Assembly: GCA_964059195.1 (NCBI GenBank)
Contig: CAXKWD010000001.1
Location: 220,790,484 to 220,854,483 of the forward strand
From: Ectobius pallidus
Taxonomy: Eukaryota; Arthropoda; Insecta; Blattodea; Ectobiidae
DNA: 64,000 nucleotides
Direction of reading: 5' to 3'
The notes beneath the pieces are model-generated. The model made no database searches. It worked only from the letters and a program-made list of their open reading frames with translations, and had not been told where the DNA came from. Shown here in pieces: positions 32,046 to 42,500 of the stretch; positions within the stretch are counted from its first letter, which is position 1; each line of letters begins with the position of its first letter. Both the position numbers and the translations under genes were made by a program.

Positions 32046-33611
32046 GTGTCATCCCTTTATGGGCAAGGGCCTCCTGCTGTGATGCAGGGTGAGCTCACTT
32101 TTGAACCTGCCAGGGGAGCTACTCCTGACAAATTGAACTTTCACATTGTGTGTTTATTTCCATGCTTGATTTCACTTTCACTTGTCACATCTGTTTGTTG
32201 AAGTATAGTGTCCGTTATTCATGTCCGGCGTGGAGTAGTCGTTTCTCTAACTCTTTCCATGTGTGTCGGCATTTTGCTACTCTGGACCACTGGCCACCCG
32301 CTATCTTCTTGAATAAATCAGCCCATCGTACCCGCGGCCTTCCGACGGATCTCCTGCCAGTCCTTGGGTCCCACATTGTGACTGCCTGTGTCCATTTTGC
32401 TTGGTCCATTCGGCAGAGGGGGCCGCCCCATTTCCATTTCAGTCGAAGTGCAGTCTCTATGATGTCTGTCATTCCTGTCTTACGTCTAACCTCTTCGCTT
32501 CTAATTCTGTCATGCAGGGAGATGTTTGTTATTGTACGTTCCATTTTTCTCTGGCACCTCCTCAACATCGTTTTGTCGTTTTCAGTCATGGACCAAGTCT
32601 GACACCCATATAACAGTACAGGGTTGATGCAGTGTTCTAAGACGAGTCTTTTTGTTGCTAGTGTTTGTTGTTTGTCACCCAGTATAAATTTTAGGGCCCA
32701 GAATTTCCTCCATGCTTGCGCTATTCTACTCTTGATTTCTTTCGTGCTGGTATTGTGGAAGGATACCGTTTGCCCAAGGTAGATGTATTCCTGTACATAG
32801 TCCAAGGGGTGGGCATCCACGATAACTGCTGCTTCCTGGTCGTTAGTCATTACTTTCGTCTTGCTGGGGTTCATGTTGAGACCTACTCTCTTGCTTGCCT
32901 CGTTTAGTTCCACCAGTTGTTTTCTGAGTTCTTCTGCTGATTTTGAGAATATTACAATATCATCTGCGAATCTTAAGTGCGTGAGGTTACGTCCATTTAT
33001 GTTTATCCCTAGCTCATCCCATTCCAGTTCCTTAAACACTTCTTCTAACAGGCTGGTGAAGAGCTTGAGTGAAATTGGGTCGCCCTGTTTGACGCCTTTC
33101 TGGAGTGGAAATTCCTCTCCTTCTTTATCCATTCTGATTTTTGCTGTGGCATTTGCGTATAGCTTGTCCAGGATTCGGATTATTTGAGCGGCACTCCTTG
33201 TCTATGTAGTCCTAGTAGTACTTGACCTTGGTCCACTGAGTCAAATGCCTTTGTGTAGTCTACAAAGGCTATGTACAGGCTTGTGTTGAACTCTTGTGCT
33301 TTTTCGAGTATTTGGTTCAATGTCTGTAAGTGGTCTGCTGTACTGAATCCTGAGCGGAACCCTGCCTGCTCAGGGGGTTGACTCTCATCGAGTATTTTTG
33401 TCACTCTTCTGGTCATTATCTTACTGAATATTTTATATAGTGTGGGTGACAGACTTATGGGCCTATAGTTGTTAATGTTGTCCTTAGGGCCTTTCTTGTG
33501 GAGCAGTATAATTGTGCTGGTCTTCCATTCCTGAGGTATTACTTCCGTTCTTAAGATCTTGTTGAATAGTTCGGTGATGGGTAGCAGGCAGTATTTAACA
33601 GTCTTGCACAT
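32046..33611 (-). mobile_element. RTE-type LINE 4, 5'-truncated
   Basis: Minus-strand RT with 3' UTR toward 32046 and a short AATAAGAATAACTATAAG-like tail (inverse). Inserted in Penelope-like element 2; target duplication not clear. Confidence 0.8.
32215..33611 (-). pseudogene. RTE reverse transcriptase with internal frameshift
   Basis: First frame (33611-33180): IPQEWKTSTIILLHKKGPKD, NYRPISLSPTLYKIFSKI, EQAGFRSGFSTADHL, then motif A FVDYTKAFDSVD. Near 33180 the frame shifts; RIIRILDKLYANATAKI continues in the second frame (33132-32215) with GVKQGDPISLKLF, motif C LRFADDIVIFS, YLGQTVS, INPVLLYGCQTWSMTE and a C-terminal basic region ending LLHAGHE. Catalytic residues are all visible, so the element was complete here before the indel; the endonuclease is lost by 5' truncation. 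Confidence 0.88.
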
Positions 33612-34193
33612 AGATTGGTCAACATTCCCATGGGCAAAAATGAATATAAACTAGAGTACAATCACATAGTGAAAATTGCAGAAGAAAATGGTTTCAAAAA
33701 AGATTTGATTGACAAAAAAGTAAGGGAATTCAAAAAACAGAAGAAGGTTAAAGAGACATCTACACTAATAAATGAAAAAGAAAACACAAATCACAAAAGA
33801 TTCACCTATCACCCATGGGCAAACAACAGATTTCAGAAGATTTTCAACAATGTAAACATCAAATTGGCACCACAGAATAAATTCAGTTTGAAAAATCTTA
33901 TAAAAACCAACCAGAAAGATAAGGTCCCTCATTACAAAAAAAATGGAATTTACAAAATTAATTGCAAAGATTTTGGAAAATTTTATGTTGGCCAAACAAA
34001 AAGGAATTTAGACACAAAGAGAAAAGAACATTTTAGGAACATTATGAACAAACAAATTGAAAAATCCACTTTGGCAATGCATTTCTGGGAAGTAGGCCAT
34101 GAAATTGAAAATGAAATTGAACTATTAAAACAAGTTGAAAAACCAATAGATCTTATGGTTTGGGAAAAAATATTCATTAAAAAGAACCGATAA
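33612..34193 (+). pseudogene. Penelope-like linker and GIY-YIG endonuclease
   Basis: About 190 codons open to a stop at 34193. Starts HRLVNIPMGKNEYKLEYN, with a Lys-rich linker and FTYHPWANNRFQKIF. The GIY-YIG domain follows: YKKNGIYKINCKDFGKFYVG, QTKRNLDTKRKEHF (catalytic Arg region), then STLAMHFWEVGHEIENEIE. Domain integrity looks good; only its upstream half is cut off by the RTE. Family role: endonuclease fused to the RT for target-primed integration. Confidence 0.85.
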
Positions 34194-34250
34194 AATCTCT
34201 TAAACTTTGACACTTCAGTTGGCATACAAGGAACCTTGATCGACAAGTTC

Positions 34251-34642
34251 ATTCATCCGCAGCCAGAGGGCCAGTCGGAATCAGCTGATGATGGCGGGAA
34301 GACCCGTTGAAATGATCATCCTGGATAAATATACCTTTTTAGTGAAGTTTAGTGTGTATATTTCCGATCTCAATCTTGCTACAGATCAACATTTAAATTT
34401 GCCAGCCAAAAGGAAATTTATCAAGAGGATAATTAATCAATTTCATATTTCCAGTGGTATAAATTATAATATTAGAATGTATAGAAATATCCTCCTATAT
34501 ACAACTAACAGGAGGAAGCAACAAATGCGTTAGTGTTGTCTATAGTGGTTTAAAGGCGGGTCTTTTACGAAATACATATAAACAAGATATAAACAAGCTA
34601 TGAAAGTTTCTGATTCCAGGTGGTGTAAGGTATAGGAAGTAC
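34251..34642. other. Unassigned intron
   Basis: TCTGTAGCAAGATTGA (inverse, about 34365) recurs directly at 31792 just before Penelope-like element 2, so this may belong to its terminal repeats. An ORF at 34288-34533 is not recognised. Confidence 0.4.
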
Positions 34643-34812
34643 CTGAGCAAGCTGTCCGAACTTAGACTTCTGGTCCAGAGGAATGGCTGCACTATCTTTG
34701 AACAAGTCTCCAACAAATTTTCTCATAAATTCCACAGCTTCTGCTGTCCTCTCATCTGATTGGCTGTCGAAACTTAAGCTTGATGCCCACGACTGTACCG
34801 AACCTTCTGAAC
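34643..34812 (-). CDS. KIAA0513: KIAA0513-like, coding exon 3 (residues 213-269)
   Basis: A 170-nt exon, acceptor CTTTTCAG, donor CTCAG|GTACTT, entering in phase 1 and leaving in phase 0. The first complete codon after the split Gly reads SEGSVQSW. It carries the start of the conserved C-terminal half: an amphipathic helix-like stretch AVEFMRKFVGDLFKDSAA followed by LDQKSKFGQLAQ. These blocks resemble the entry to the SBF2-like region in KIAA0513 proteins. In phase 0 it joins directly to [11 protein letters not shown] of the next exon, giving the conserved order helix, FG(Q/E) motif, then GR-WFAR. Confidence 0.88.
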
Positions 34813-35365
34813 CTGAAAAGAGATAAGAAAGCATTTAATTATATTTTATCGGGGATACAAATGTTGAATTTATGTTCACAGAAATTGTTGCTGTTAAAGT
34901 AAACGAGCAGCTAAATATAATGCATAATGCCAAAATACAGCCCTACAAAATCTGTGTGGAATGATAAACCAAACCGTACAAATTGTTACTGTACAAAAAT
35001 TTAGACAAAAATGATCATGTTTTTGCCTTACATTCCCCTTAATTTGGTTGTTATGAAAGAAGTATTTCTTGTCTAGTTTCTCAAGCTCTTTTATATGGCT
35101 AGGATTTTGATGACCTATTAAAATGCCCCCGAACACAGCATTTATGACTTAAACTCCCTTCAGAAATGCCCTAAAAATTATTTAAAAAAATTACTTAAAA
35201 TTTATTTACTTAGTGGAAGAAGAGGGTATAAATTTTTTGTAGTTATTTCAAATGAATTATTATAATTATTGAATTTAAGTACCATACCACCTTCAAAATG
35301 GTAGACCTATACAGCAGTACTTTTTATTTTATGTTAATTTTTCTAAATGTTGTACATAAATTACT
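34813..35365. other. Unassigned intron
   Basis: Nothing supported. Confidence 0.5.
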
Positions 35366-36178
35366 TTTTGGTACACGCTCTCTAAAACAGCTGCTTTTCA
35401 GACTGGTAACACACCAAAAAATTGCATTTTAGCAACCAAGGCCGCTAAAATTGCATAAAACTGCACTCAAACTGCATTGAAAATGCTTTAAAGTCGTCAT
35501 GGCAATCTACAAACAAAACCCAGACGGCATTGACCAGTCACACCAACTTTAATATGGATTTAAGCAAATGACTGGTCATAAAAAAAAAGAAAAAATTAAG
35601 CCAACATGTTTCTTTATGATAATCAGAAACTTTACCAAGGTTTTTCGTAAAACACGGTAGCCCACTTCATCATATGACAACAAATATAAGTCAACAACTT
35701 TTCACATCTTGATTCACATGAAAAACAATCCTTACCATGGATGCACCAGCATTTAAATGCCGTAATATATTCCTTCTCATAGTCTACTTCTACCATGAAG
35801 TTGCTGGCAGTAGCACCAATTCAATGTTTCTGGCTTGGATTGAAATTTCCTCGGTATTATCAATAATTACAAAAAGCTATTAATGTATTATGCATCTACA
35901 CCAAATTTCGTATTGGTCATTGTTGTTTTGCGATTCAGATGGCCGTGAGAATGACTTTAACAAATGGCTGACTATCTATTATAATTATTACGGTATTTTT
36001 GTTTCATTTCATATAATTTAGAGAGCTTTTACTAAAAAATATTGTATGCATCATCTATGCAAAAACTTTATCGGACTCATCCAGTATTTCAGCCTCAGCT
36101 TACGCCTCGGCCACTAGGCCTATACTAGATTCGTCCACTAAAGCGTTATTTTGCGTACTTGATATATAAATAGCTATT
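35366..36178 (+). repeat. Interspersed repeat K, copy 2
   Basis: Shares start and end with copy 1 at 29690-31462 and carries the uninterrupted site (TTATTTTGCGTACTTGATAT at about 36148) corresponding to the mariner insertion point in copy 1. Confidence 0.6.
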
Positions 36179-36486
36179 ACCTTCAAAAGTATTCATAAAT
36201 TACACGTAGTCCTTTTTGTTGTCAGTTTCCAGTTTTATTTGACTTGCAGTGACAATAAACACTTTATGCAAGTTTTAGCCGGACAAAACTACCAGTATAT
36301 TGAAGGGGTAGTTGGACCAGTCTATTACATAGCGGTGGAAGTTCAAATGAAAATGTTGAAGTGCAAGGAAAAAACAATTAAAATACATAGAGAATTGACT
36401 TTAATGGCAAAAATGAACAGAGAAAGTATGAAAGGAAACTAAAATTATATTGTTATTAAAATTGAACTAATGCTCTAAAAATGACA

Positions 36487-36660
36487 AAATAAATAAAAAA
36501 TGCTCTTAAGAGAGAAAATTCCAAGAAATTGTCCTAACAAATACTGGTATGTCTATAATGGAGGTTTCTGCACAAAATGGAACTTATGCTCCAAAAATAA
36601 CAATATAAAAAATGCTCTTAAGAGACAAAATTGCAAGAAATTACCCTATAAAAAATGTCT
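36487..36660 (+). repeat. Two-unit tandem duplication (~115 bp)
   Basis: AAAAAATGCTCTTAAGAGA followed by AAATT-CAAGAAATT occurs at about 36491 and again at about 36606. Confidence 0.75.
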
Positions 36661-36744
36661 AAAAATGCTGCAATTAACATAAAACATGAAAATACGAAAG
36701 CAGCTGTATTAGGCTATGGAATTTCATGAAAATCCTCGACATAC

Positions 36745-36846
36745 CAGATCTGACCCAGTATTTCTTGCCATCTTGATCAGACAAGTCTAGACTTGTGCTG
36801 GGACCATAGCCGTCCCCATCACTTGCTGAACCACTGCTAGGAGCCT
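36745..36846 (-). CDS. KIAA0513: KIAA0513-like, coding exon 2 (residues 179-212)
   Basis: A 102-nt exon with acceptor TTGCAG and donor TCTG|GTATGT, phase 1 on both sides, so it could be skipped without frameshift. It encodes a Ser/Gly/Asp-rich segment (EAPSSGSASDGDG...) ending in GKKYWVRS. The split codon with the previous exon reads GAG (Glu) and that with the next reads GGT (Gly). There is no domain of its own; it is a linker before the conserved region. A short tandem duplication (36487-36660) lies just downstream of it in the intron and a plus-strand spurious ORF overlaps nothing essential. Confidence rests on splice signals, phase agreement and position. Confidence 0.8.
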
Positions 36847-37167
36847 CTGCAACACAAATCACGATCAATGCATTCTTTAATTCAATTGTTTTTAATCCTT
36901 ACTGTAGGCAAGTAATGTCAATATAAATATATGTTTCCATTCTAACACACAGACATGGAACAAACAAAATTTCTGTCAGTATGGGTGCAGCTCAGCTTGG
37001 ACACTTTTTTTTCTACAGGCCTGTGTCATGCCATTTCACAATCCTACAATTACACAAGTTCAGCACCTACAACTACAAGGGGAATACAACTTACAGTCCT
37101 TTATATTCAAAGTCATTTCTTATAACTGGGGTTTGGATTAAGAAACTTCATTTTTCTGATAAGGGTT
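36847..37167. other. Unassigned intron
   Basis: Nothing recognised. Confidence 0.5.
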
Positions 37168-37330
37168 ATAATATTAAAATCTTGATAAAAATTCCACCTT
37201 AACCCTTAACATAAAACTTATCTGGCTCCAGTCACAATGTCACCCTTCATAACTGCGGAGTGACTGGGTCACTGGACCCAGATAAGTTTTATGTTAAGGG
37301 TTAAGGTGGAATTTTTATCAAGATTTTAAT
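37168..37330. repeat. Long inverted repeat (~55-60 bp arms)
   Basis: ATTAAAATCTTGATAAAAAT (37168) through CTTATCTGG is mirrored by CAGATAAGTTTTATGTTAAG through ATCAAGATTTTAAT ending at 37330. The loop is about 45 bp. The arms appear identical over most of their length. Confidence 0.85.
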
Positions 37331-37914
37331 AGGGTTTGGATGTTTATGACCTAAAAAAATGAAAGTATGACTGCAAACATGCCCTTAAAAATGACTAAAT
37401 ATGACCCAAAATCCCTAAACATGACCAAACAAAATAATGTATTTTCAATAAATACATTTTCCAGTTTAAAACATACAGTTTTACTTGTAATGAACTTATA
37501 TTTTTAAAGAATTTTCTCCTGTTTTCTCACTTCATCAGCTCCAAATACTCGTAACATTATGTAGAAATTGCATGTCCTCATAAAATATGAACAATTGCAT
37601 TAATTTTAAAATACAAGTTGCTTATTAATTTGGCACAAACATTAAATTAATGACATAAATTTTTAATTTAACTTGACCACGTACATAAACTGTATAATTG
37701 TGCTCCTTTAGTGAATTTATAACTGAAATATGACGTTAATTTACAAATAAGCCAAAAGCGACAAAGGCCGAAAGAAGAACAAAATATGACTTTATATGCA
37801 AAATAAAAACAGTCCGATTAGGGTAACAATTGTGCAATTCATGTATAATTTGTGTTTGTGGCGAGAACAGAGTTCAGAATAAAAATATGAGATGTCATAA
37901 ACATCTGAACCCTA
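37331..37914. mobile_element. hAT-like MITE
   Basis: AGGGTTTGGATGTTTATGAC and inverse AGGGTTCAGATGTTTATGAC at the ends; interior rich in ATGAC motifs. No clear target duplication. Confidence 0.65.
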
Positions 37915-38277
37915 CTTACAACATACAAGGGTACACGATATTAATGATCATCAGACATGTATATACACAGAGTCATTTTCACAAGAGCACATGAAAAACA
38001 ACTGCAGAATAGCCAGAGACAGAATGACATGTGCAGCAAAATTAATACAAATAAATGCAATTTGAATCCAAGAGGAAAGAGCGATAACAAACTCTTGAGT
38101 ATGTGCTATTGTTGAATCAGTAACATCGGCAACATAGTCATGGCTACCATTGCAACGGTGCTGTTGTAACGCTCACTCGTTTCCCTGATTGCAGTGCTAA
38201 TCTCAGGGCCCCATCTCTCGAAAATAATGGGAAAGACTACATAACAAATGTAAAAAAAATGGCTACTTAATGATGAA
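37915..38277. other. Unassigned intron
   Basis: Nothing recognised. Confidence 0.5.
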
Positions 38278-38733
38278 TAGGGGCGGATTTCTATGACCTA
38301 AAAAATAGGATATATGCATGCATTTATGACCTAGAAAACATTAAAATATGACCAATAAAATTTAAAATATGACTTTACCACTTACACAATGTGTATATTT
38401 TTTTAAGTTTCACTACAATTCATGTTATTAAAATATAGTGTTAATTATTTAAAATATCTGTAAATTCTCTAGAAGTATCATTATAATGCAAAATTTACAA
38501 AATATGATATGAAACTTCAACATTTCTTTAATATGCCCACAAATGTGCCAAAAATATGACATATTCATACTAAATATGCTACAATAGTTGAAAATTTCCT
38601 AAATATGCAGTTATATGCACAATAAAAGCCGTTCCATTTTCACCAGGATGCTTGGAATCGGGTTTAAGTTAGTCGGAAACCTGAAATAATGCAAAGAGGA
38701 AAAATATGACATGTCATAGAAATCCGCCCCCTA
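38278..38733. mobile_element. hAT-like MITE, related AT-rich type
   Basis: TAGGGGCGGATTTCTATGAC at the left and its inverse (one extra G) at the right. The interior contains many AATATGAC motifs like the element at 37331. 456 bp. Confidence 0.75.
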
Positions 38734-39045
38734 AAGATGAGTATAATCATTTTTGTTAGTTTGTTAGGTACAAATTTCTCCAGATTTCAAATTGTGGAAA
38801 TTACTGATTTTCTACGAATCACTAGAGGAATGAAGTTTATTAATGAGTACTGATTTTCTGCTATATGAAACTGGAAAAATCCTTAAAGGGTATGCCACTT
38901 ACCCCAAGAAAAAAAGCACTGGCAATAACTTTGATCATTTGCATAATAATGCATTGGTACAATTCCAGACTGTGGCGTATTACTGATGCTGCATAGAATG
39001 ACTAAAGATAGTAAGTAGTCAAGCAACAGACCTAATGTAATATGC
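38734..39045. other. Unassigned intron
   Basis: Nothing recognised. Confidence 0.5.
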
Positions 39046-39182
39046 TTATCAAACTTTAGACCTTTGTTCTTTCATATGCCCTGCTTAATGAATCAATCTG
39101 GAGCTTAATTTGGAAATCGATATAAAAATAACTTATTGCAATTATCACTGATTAAACAAAAGCATTCTGGCACTTTGTTTCA
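39046..39182 (-). repeat. Repeat R fragment (5' part)
   Basis: The minus strand matches the start of R copies: AAAGTGCCAGAATGCTTTTG, AATTATCACTGATTAAAC inverse, AGCTCCAGATTGATTCATTA AGCAGGGC. Confidence 0.7.
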
Positions 39183-39195
39183 GCAGTGCACCTGA

Positions 39196-39196
<1 letters not shown>

Positions 39197-39234
<38 letters not shown>
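39197..39234 (+). repeat. (ATT)n microsatellite
   Basis: About twelve ATT units. Confidence 0.9.
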
Positions 39235-39237
<3 letters not shown>

Positions 39238-39489
39238 ATAAAAATTTCATACATGGCAAGAATATTGTTACGTGGCAGAAATTTATGTTGGCGAAATTTA
39301 AAAAAAAAATAGTAATGTCAAATCAGATGTGGACTTTAATCTTTTTGGCCTGGATATGTTCTTCTTATACTACAAAATTGCAAACTGTTCATGAAATCCA
39401 TGTCAAATTCACAAGGGTGCAAGTTAAGGGTAAACATTCGCCATAAGTTTTTCAGTCTGAGCATGCACATTAAATTCTTACTGAATTTA

Positions 39490-40140
39490 TAAAATACCAG
39501 CAGGTGTCCATGGCTTTGCCCACATAATTCAAAATAATGAAAACACTACATTTATTAACACTTACATGTGAATCATTCATAAACTAAACAATTAATAATT
39601 ATAATGAAACAACTAAAAATCCGGCTTTGAAGTGCATTCCACGATTAGGAAGTGCCTCCTGGGAAAAACGACCTCAGATTCGAGTTCCCTATCCCAGAAA
39701 ACCCCTCAACAGTGAGTTCCATTCAAATGGAACAATGTTTGCCCATTTAGGCCTACATTACTTATCCCTCTTCAGTCTAGGTTGAACATTTCAGATGTTT
39801 GTGTGCCTTGACGTTATAAAAAAACAAATCGACCAGGATGAGCTCACAGAATCGAAGCCATCAATAATTCCATGCAATATATTGAAAATATCGTGATTCT
39901 TTTATTCCAAATTTTGACAAAAGAAGGCAAAGCCACCTGTAATTGATTTGACAATTGAAATATATTATCAAAAACTGATGCTTCAATAGTGCAAATACGT
40001 TTTCTGCCAGTTTTCACTAATAACTTGTGAACAAAAGCAAATATAAAAAATCCGGCTTCGAGGTGCATTCAGTTGCCCTTCAGTCCATCTGTGTTTAAAA
40101 TTTCAGATCTCTGCATGCAGTAGATTTCGCTGGGCATCAC
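39490..40140 (-). mobile_element. Decayed Helitron copy (H0)
   Basis: The minus strand follows the same order as the younger Helitrons: CCCAGCGAAATCTACTGCAT, GAATGCACCTCGAAGCCGG, GGGTTTTCTGGGATAGGGAA CTCGAATCTGAGGTCG and GATTTAGG-like spacing, but its 3' end (GGGCAAAGCCATGGACAC) is mutated. Confidence 0.65.
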
Positions 40141-40141
40141 A

Positions 40142-41544
40142 CAAAGGCAGAAAAACAGATGGTTTAGAGACCATAAAGGTCTAAAGCTGCGTCTCCATTG
40201 ATATACATTTAACACCAACATGTCAATATTAACAAGTTGATATTGACATGTATATTGCAATTTCGCGTTCCAATTGACTTGACATGCAAACCCAGCGTGT
40301 TGCACGTAACATTTTCAGAAGTTAATTTGTTTTCCGGAGAAAATGGACAACATGTCAAGTCAATTGACTATTCGGTCAATATCGGCTTTGTTTCGGGAAT
40401 TTCCGGGAAACGAAAAGCGATCGCCAGCTTAATCGGCTTTGGTTCGGGAATTTCCGGGTAAACAACAAGCAGTCGACAGCTTCCTCAATATTCCCGGCAT
40501 CCATTTTGTATTATGTGAGTATTTGGTATATCAGTGTTCTCAATAGTATTGCATCTACTTCTAAAATTATTTTTTTATGGCATACTCCATTGTTGAAAAA
40601 TGTGATAGTTATTTTGAAAAGATCAAGATATCTGTACATAATTAGTATTTAAGAAAGTCATAGACAGTTAACAAGAAGATAATAACGACTATATAAAACT
40701 ACTCTCATTTTGTAATGTTGGCTGCCCTCTTCAGAGGCTTTTCTTTTTTTAATGTTATTCATTTCTGTTCGTAACCGCGTCAACACATGTTAACCTATAA
40801 TATTGTAGTGGAGACAGTTGTTAATTGGCAAATCACTTGACTTGTATACATCAACAAGTTGATGATAAACATTTAACATATGTTAACTGCAACATGTTGG
40901 TGTTAAATGTATATCAATGGAGACGCAGCTTAACATGTAATGAATGGAGGGAAGCCATCAAGATGATGGCAAACGTGTCACCAGTTCGTAGTGTACCTGG
41001 CAGGTCCCAAGGCAATAACCTCTGTCGGCGTTGCCACAGGGAGTTTGAAACCCTTGCACATATCCTGGGAGCCTGTTCTCATGGTGAACTTCTACGAAAT
41101 TCTCGGCATCATAATGTACGATCCATCATTGCCAAAGCTTTAAGGGAAGTTGGGTACAATGTGTACAAAGAGGTTCATGGCATTTCCAGTGAAGGCAGCA
41201 ATAGGAGGATTGACACCATAGCCTTCAAACCTTCGTCATCAGAAGGATATATACTGGACCCTACCATCAGGTTCGAATCCTACGAACAGCAGCCAGAAGA
41301 GGTGGATGCAGAGAAACGAAAGATTTATGAACCCACTGTAAATTTTTACAAACAAAAATACAGCCTCACATCTATCAGTGTGATGGGTTTAATGATAGGG
41401 GCCCGAGGAACAATCCCTCATATAATGGCCAATATCTGCCAAAAATTTAGACTTCCTAAACACATTCTGGAAGACATTGCTTTGGCAGCATTGAAAGGAT
41501 CTTTGGCCATATTTCGAAACCATGCATATGGACCATATATTTAA
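40142..41544 (+). pseudogene. R2-like RT C-terminus: CCHC and restriction-like endonuclease
   Basis: Removing the MITE and one TAA copy gives a continuous frame QRQKNRWFRDHKGL then TCNEWREAIKMMANVSPVRS. The CCHC finger CRRCHREFETLAHILGACSH follows, then RHHNVRSIIAKALREVGYNV and YKEVHG. The restriction-like endonuclease has RRIDTIAF and YILDPTIRFE (family pattern K/R-PD...D; here RID, so the canonical PD is degenerate). The C-terminal part ends AIFRNHAYGPYI at the stop 41544. The RT catalytic core is missing. Such C-termini are typical of R2/NeSL-clade elements, widely scattered in insect genomes. Confidence 0.78.
40185..40930. mobile_element. PIF/Harbinger-like MITE (TAA duplication)
   Basis: AGCTGCGTCTCCATTGATAT at the left and its exact inverse at the right, continuing through ACATTTAACACCAACATGT. 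TAA at 40182-40184 and 40931-40933. Removal restores the R2-like frame. 746 bp. Confidence 0.88.
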
Positions 41545-41768
41545 TTTATTTTGCTTGTGTTTGCTTACATGTGTATTCAAGTGAAACATTATTATGTTAC
41601 ATAGTCGGGTTCATTAATTTAAGTTTATATTTGTTAATTTTTATTCTATATTTCAGTGTTTGGTACTCTTTGTCATAAGGCAGCCTGTAAGTGTTACAGG
41701 AAGAATTGAAAATAATAAATTATTATAGATTGTTTTATCTTTTGTCCAATGGATGATATCTGACCTAC

Positions 41769-42303
41769 CTGTTTTATATTTGAGCTTATCATAAGGATCA
41801 GGACCTGTCGCCCTCAGTTCAATGTTCTGGTTGTACTTGCAGGAAATATCATCACTAGACGCATGCGATCTATCATCACTCGGGTGCACCGTATCATCCA
41901 CTTTCACTCCATTCTCACCATTTTTATTTTCAAAACTATTGTCTTTAGAATGTGCTCTTTGCCGTCTGTGTCTGGCAATAGCCGTGTAGTCTTCGAAAGA
42001 CAGCCCTGAACCAAACTGGGGGAAGCGTAACTTGCGAGTGAAGACCTCGGTGGTAGCTTGTTCATTCGCAATGTGGTTATTCTCTTCTACGTTGTTTGTA
42101 GGCACAGTGCTCTCTTCAGACACGGAGTCTGTGCTTAGGCTGAGCGCAGATTCCAGGCGAGACGAAAGTCCTGTCAGGATGTCGTTGCTGCCCTCGATCA
42201 CAGACAACAGCCTCGATTTCAAGATGCCCTGAGTCTTCCCCATGATGTGCCGGAGGTGACCATCGGTGTTGTCTTTAGGAGTGGAGTTCAGGAAATCCAC
42301 CAT
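41769..42303 (-). CDS. KIAA0513: KIAA0513-like, first coding exon (residues 1-178)
   Basis: The exon starts at an AG acceptor (exon base 42315), has 12 nt of 5' UTR and the ATG at 42303-42301 (context ATCATCATGG), and ends at donor CAG|GTAGGT (last exon base 41769, phase 1). It encodes a polar, Ser/Thr/Asn/Asp-rich and probably disordered N-terminal region of about 178 residues with no recognisable domain. FPQFGSGLSFEDYTAIARHR is the most ordered-looking stretch. No upstream in-frame ATG precedes this one within the exon, which is why it is chosen as start. N-terminal regions of this family are variable, so assignment rests on frame continuity with the downstream exons rather than on similarity. 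It is the longest exon, flanked upstream by a mariner fragment (42413) and downstream by an R2-like LINE 3' end. Confidence 0.85.
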
Positions 42304-42412
42304 GATGATTGATGGCTGGAATGGATAACATTAAAAAGTTAATATACCGATATGAGACATTTAGGAAAAACAATGAAAGAAATTAGGGAAAGGATAATAA
42401 ACAAAAACTACA

Positions 42413-42500
42413 ACGGTGGATCGAAAAGTAACGCACAATAATTTTTTTTACAAAAATTTTATAGCTACAATTACAAACAAATGCACACATGTAGCGTATG
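42413..42500 (+). repeat. Mariner end fragment
   Basis: GGTGGATCGAAAAGTAACGC followed by ACAATTACAAACAAATGCAC matches the end of the element at 54204-54597; the other end is absent. Confidence 0.8.

Larger units (their letters stand above)
31800..34250 (+). mobile_element. Penelope-like element 2, split by an RTE copy
   Basis: Blocks 31800-32045 (RT C-terminal part) and 33612-34250 (linker, GIY-YIG domain, 3' UTR with GATGATGGCGGGAAGACCCG) belong to one plus-strand Penelope-like element, in order. About eight residues of the expected sequence between them are missing, and no clear target duplication is seen around the RTE. Confidence 0.78.
40142..41730 (+). mobile_element. R2-like (site-specific clade type) LINE 3' end, split by a MITE
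   Basis: Coding blocks 40142-40183 and 40934-41544, then a 3' UTR to about 41730. 5'-truncated next to the decayed Helitron. In the first large intron, antisense to the host gene, ending about 40 bp from the exon donor. Confidence 0.75.
8873..42303 (-). other. KIAA0513: Gene span (coding): KIAA0513-like, 7 coding exons
   Basis: Seven minus-strand exons (42303-41769, 36846-36745, 34812-34643, 31691-31502, 24715-24490, 19219-19125, 8937-8873) have AG acceptors and GT donors and agree in phase at every junction. Their lengths (535, 102, 170, 190, 226, 95, 65) sum to 1383 nt, which is 460 codons plus TGA with no internal stop. The C-terminal half carries the conserved blocks I know from KIAA0513, a protein with an SBF2-like domain also found in MTMR5/MTMR13: [44 protein letters not shown] and ITFGQLG. 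The biochemical role of KIAA0513 is poorly known; a neuronal or cytosolic adaptor role is only suggested in the literature as I recall it. The introns, 1.9-10.2 kb each, are filled with transposons, none of which interrupts an exon. Confidence 0.9.

Noticed and set aside
34288..34533. ORF downstream of Penelope-like element 2
   Set aside because: No recognisable domain; probably part of the element's non-coding end.
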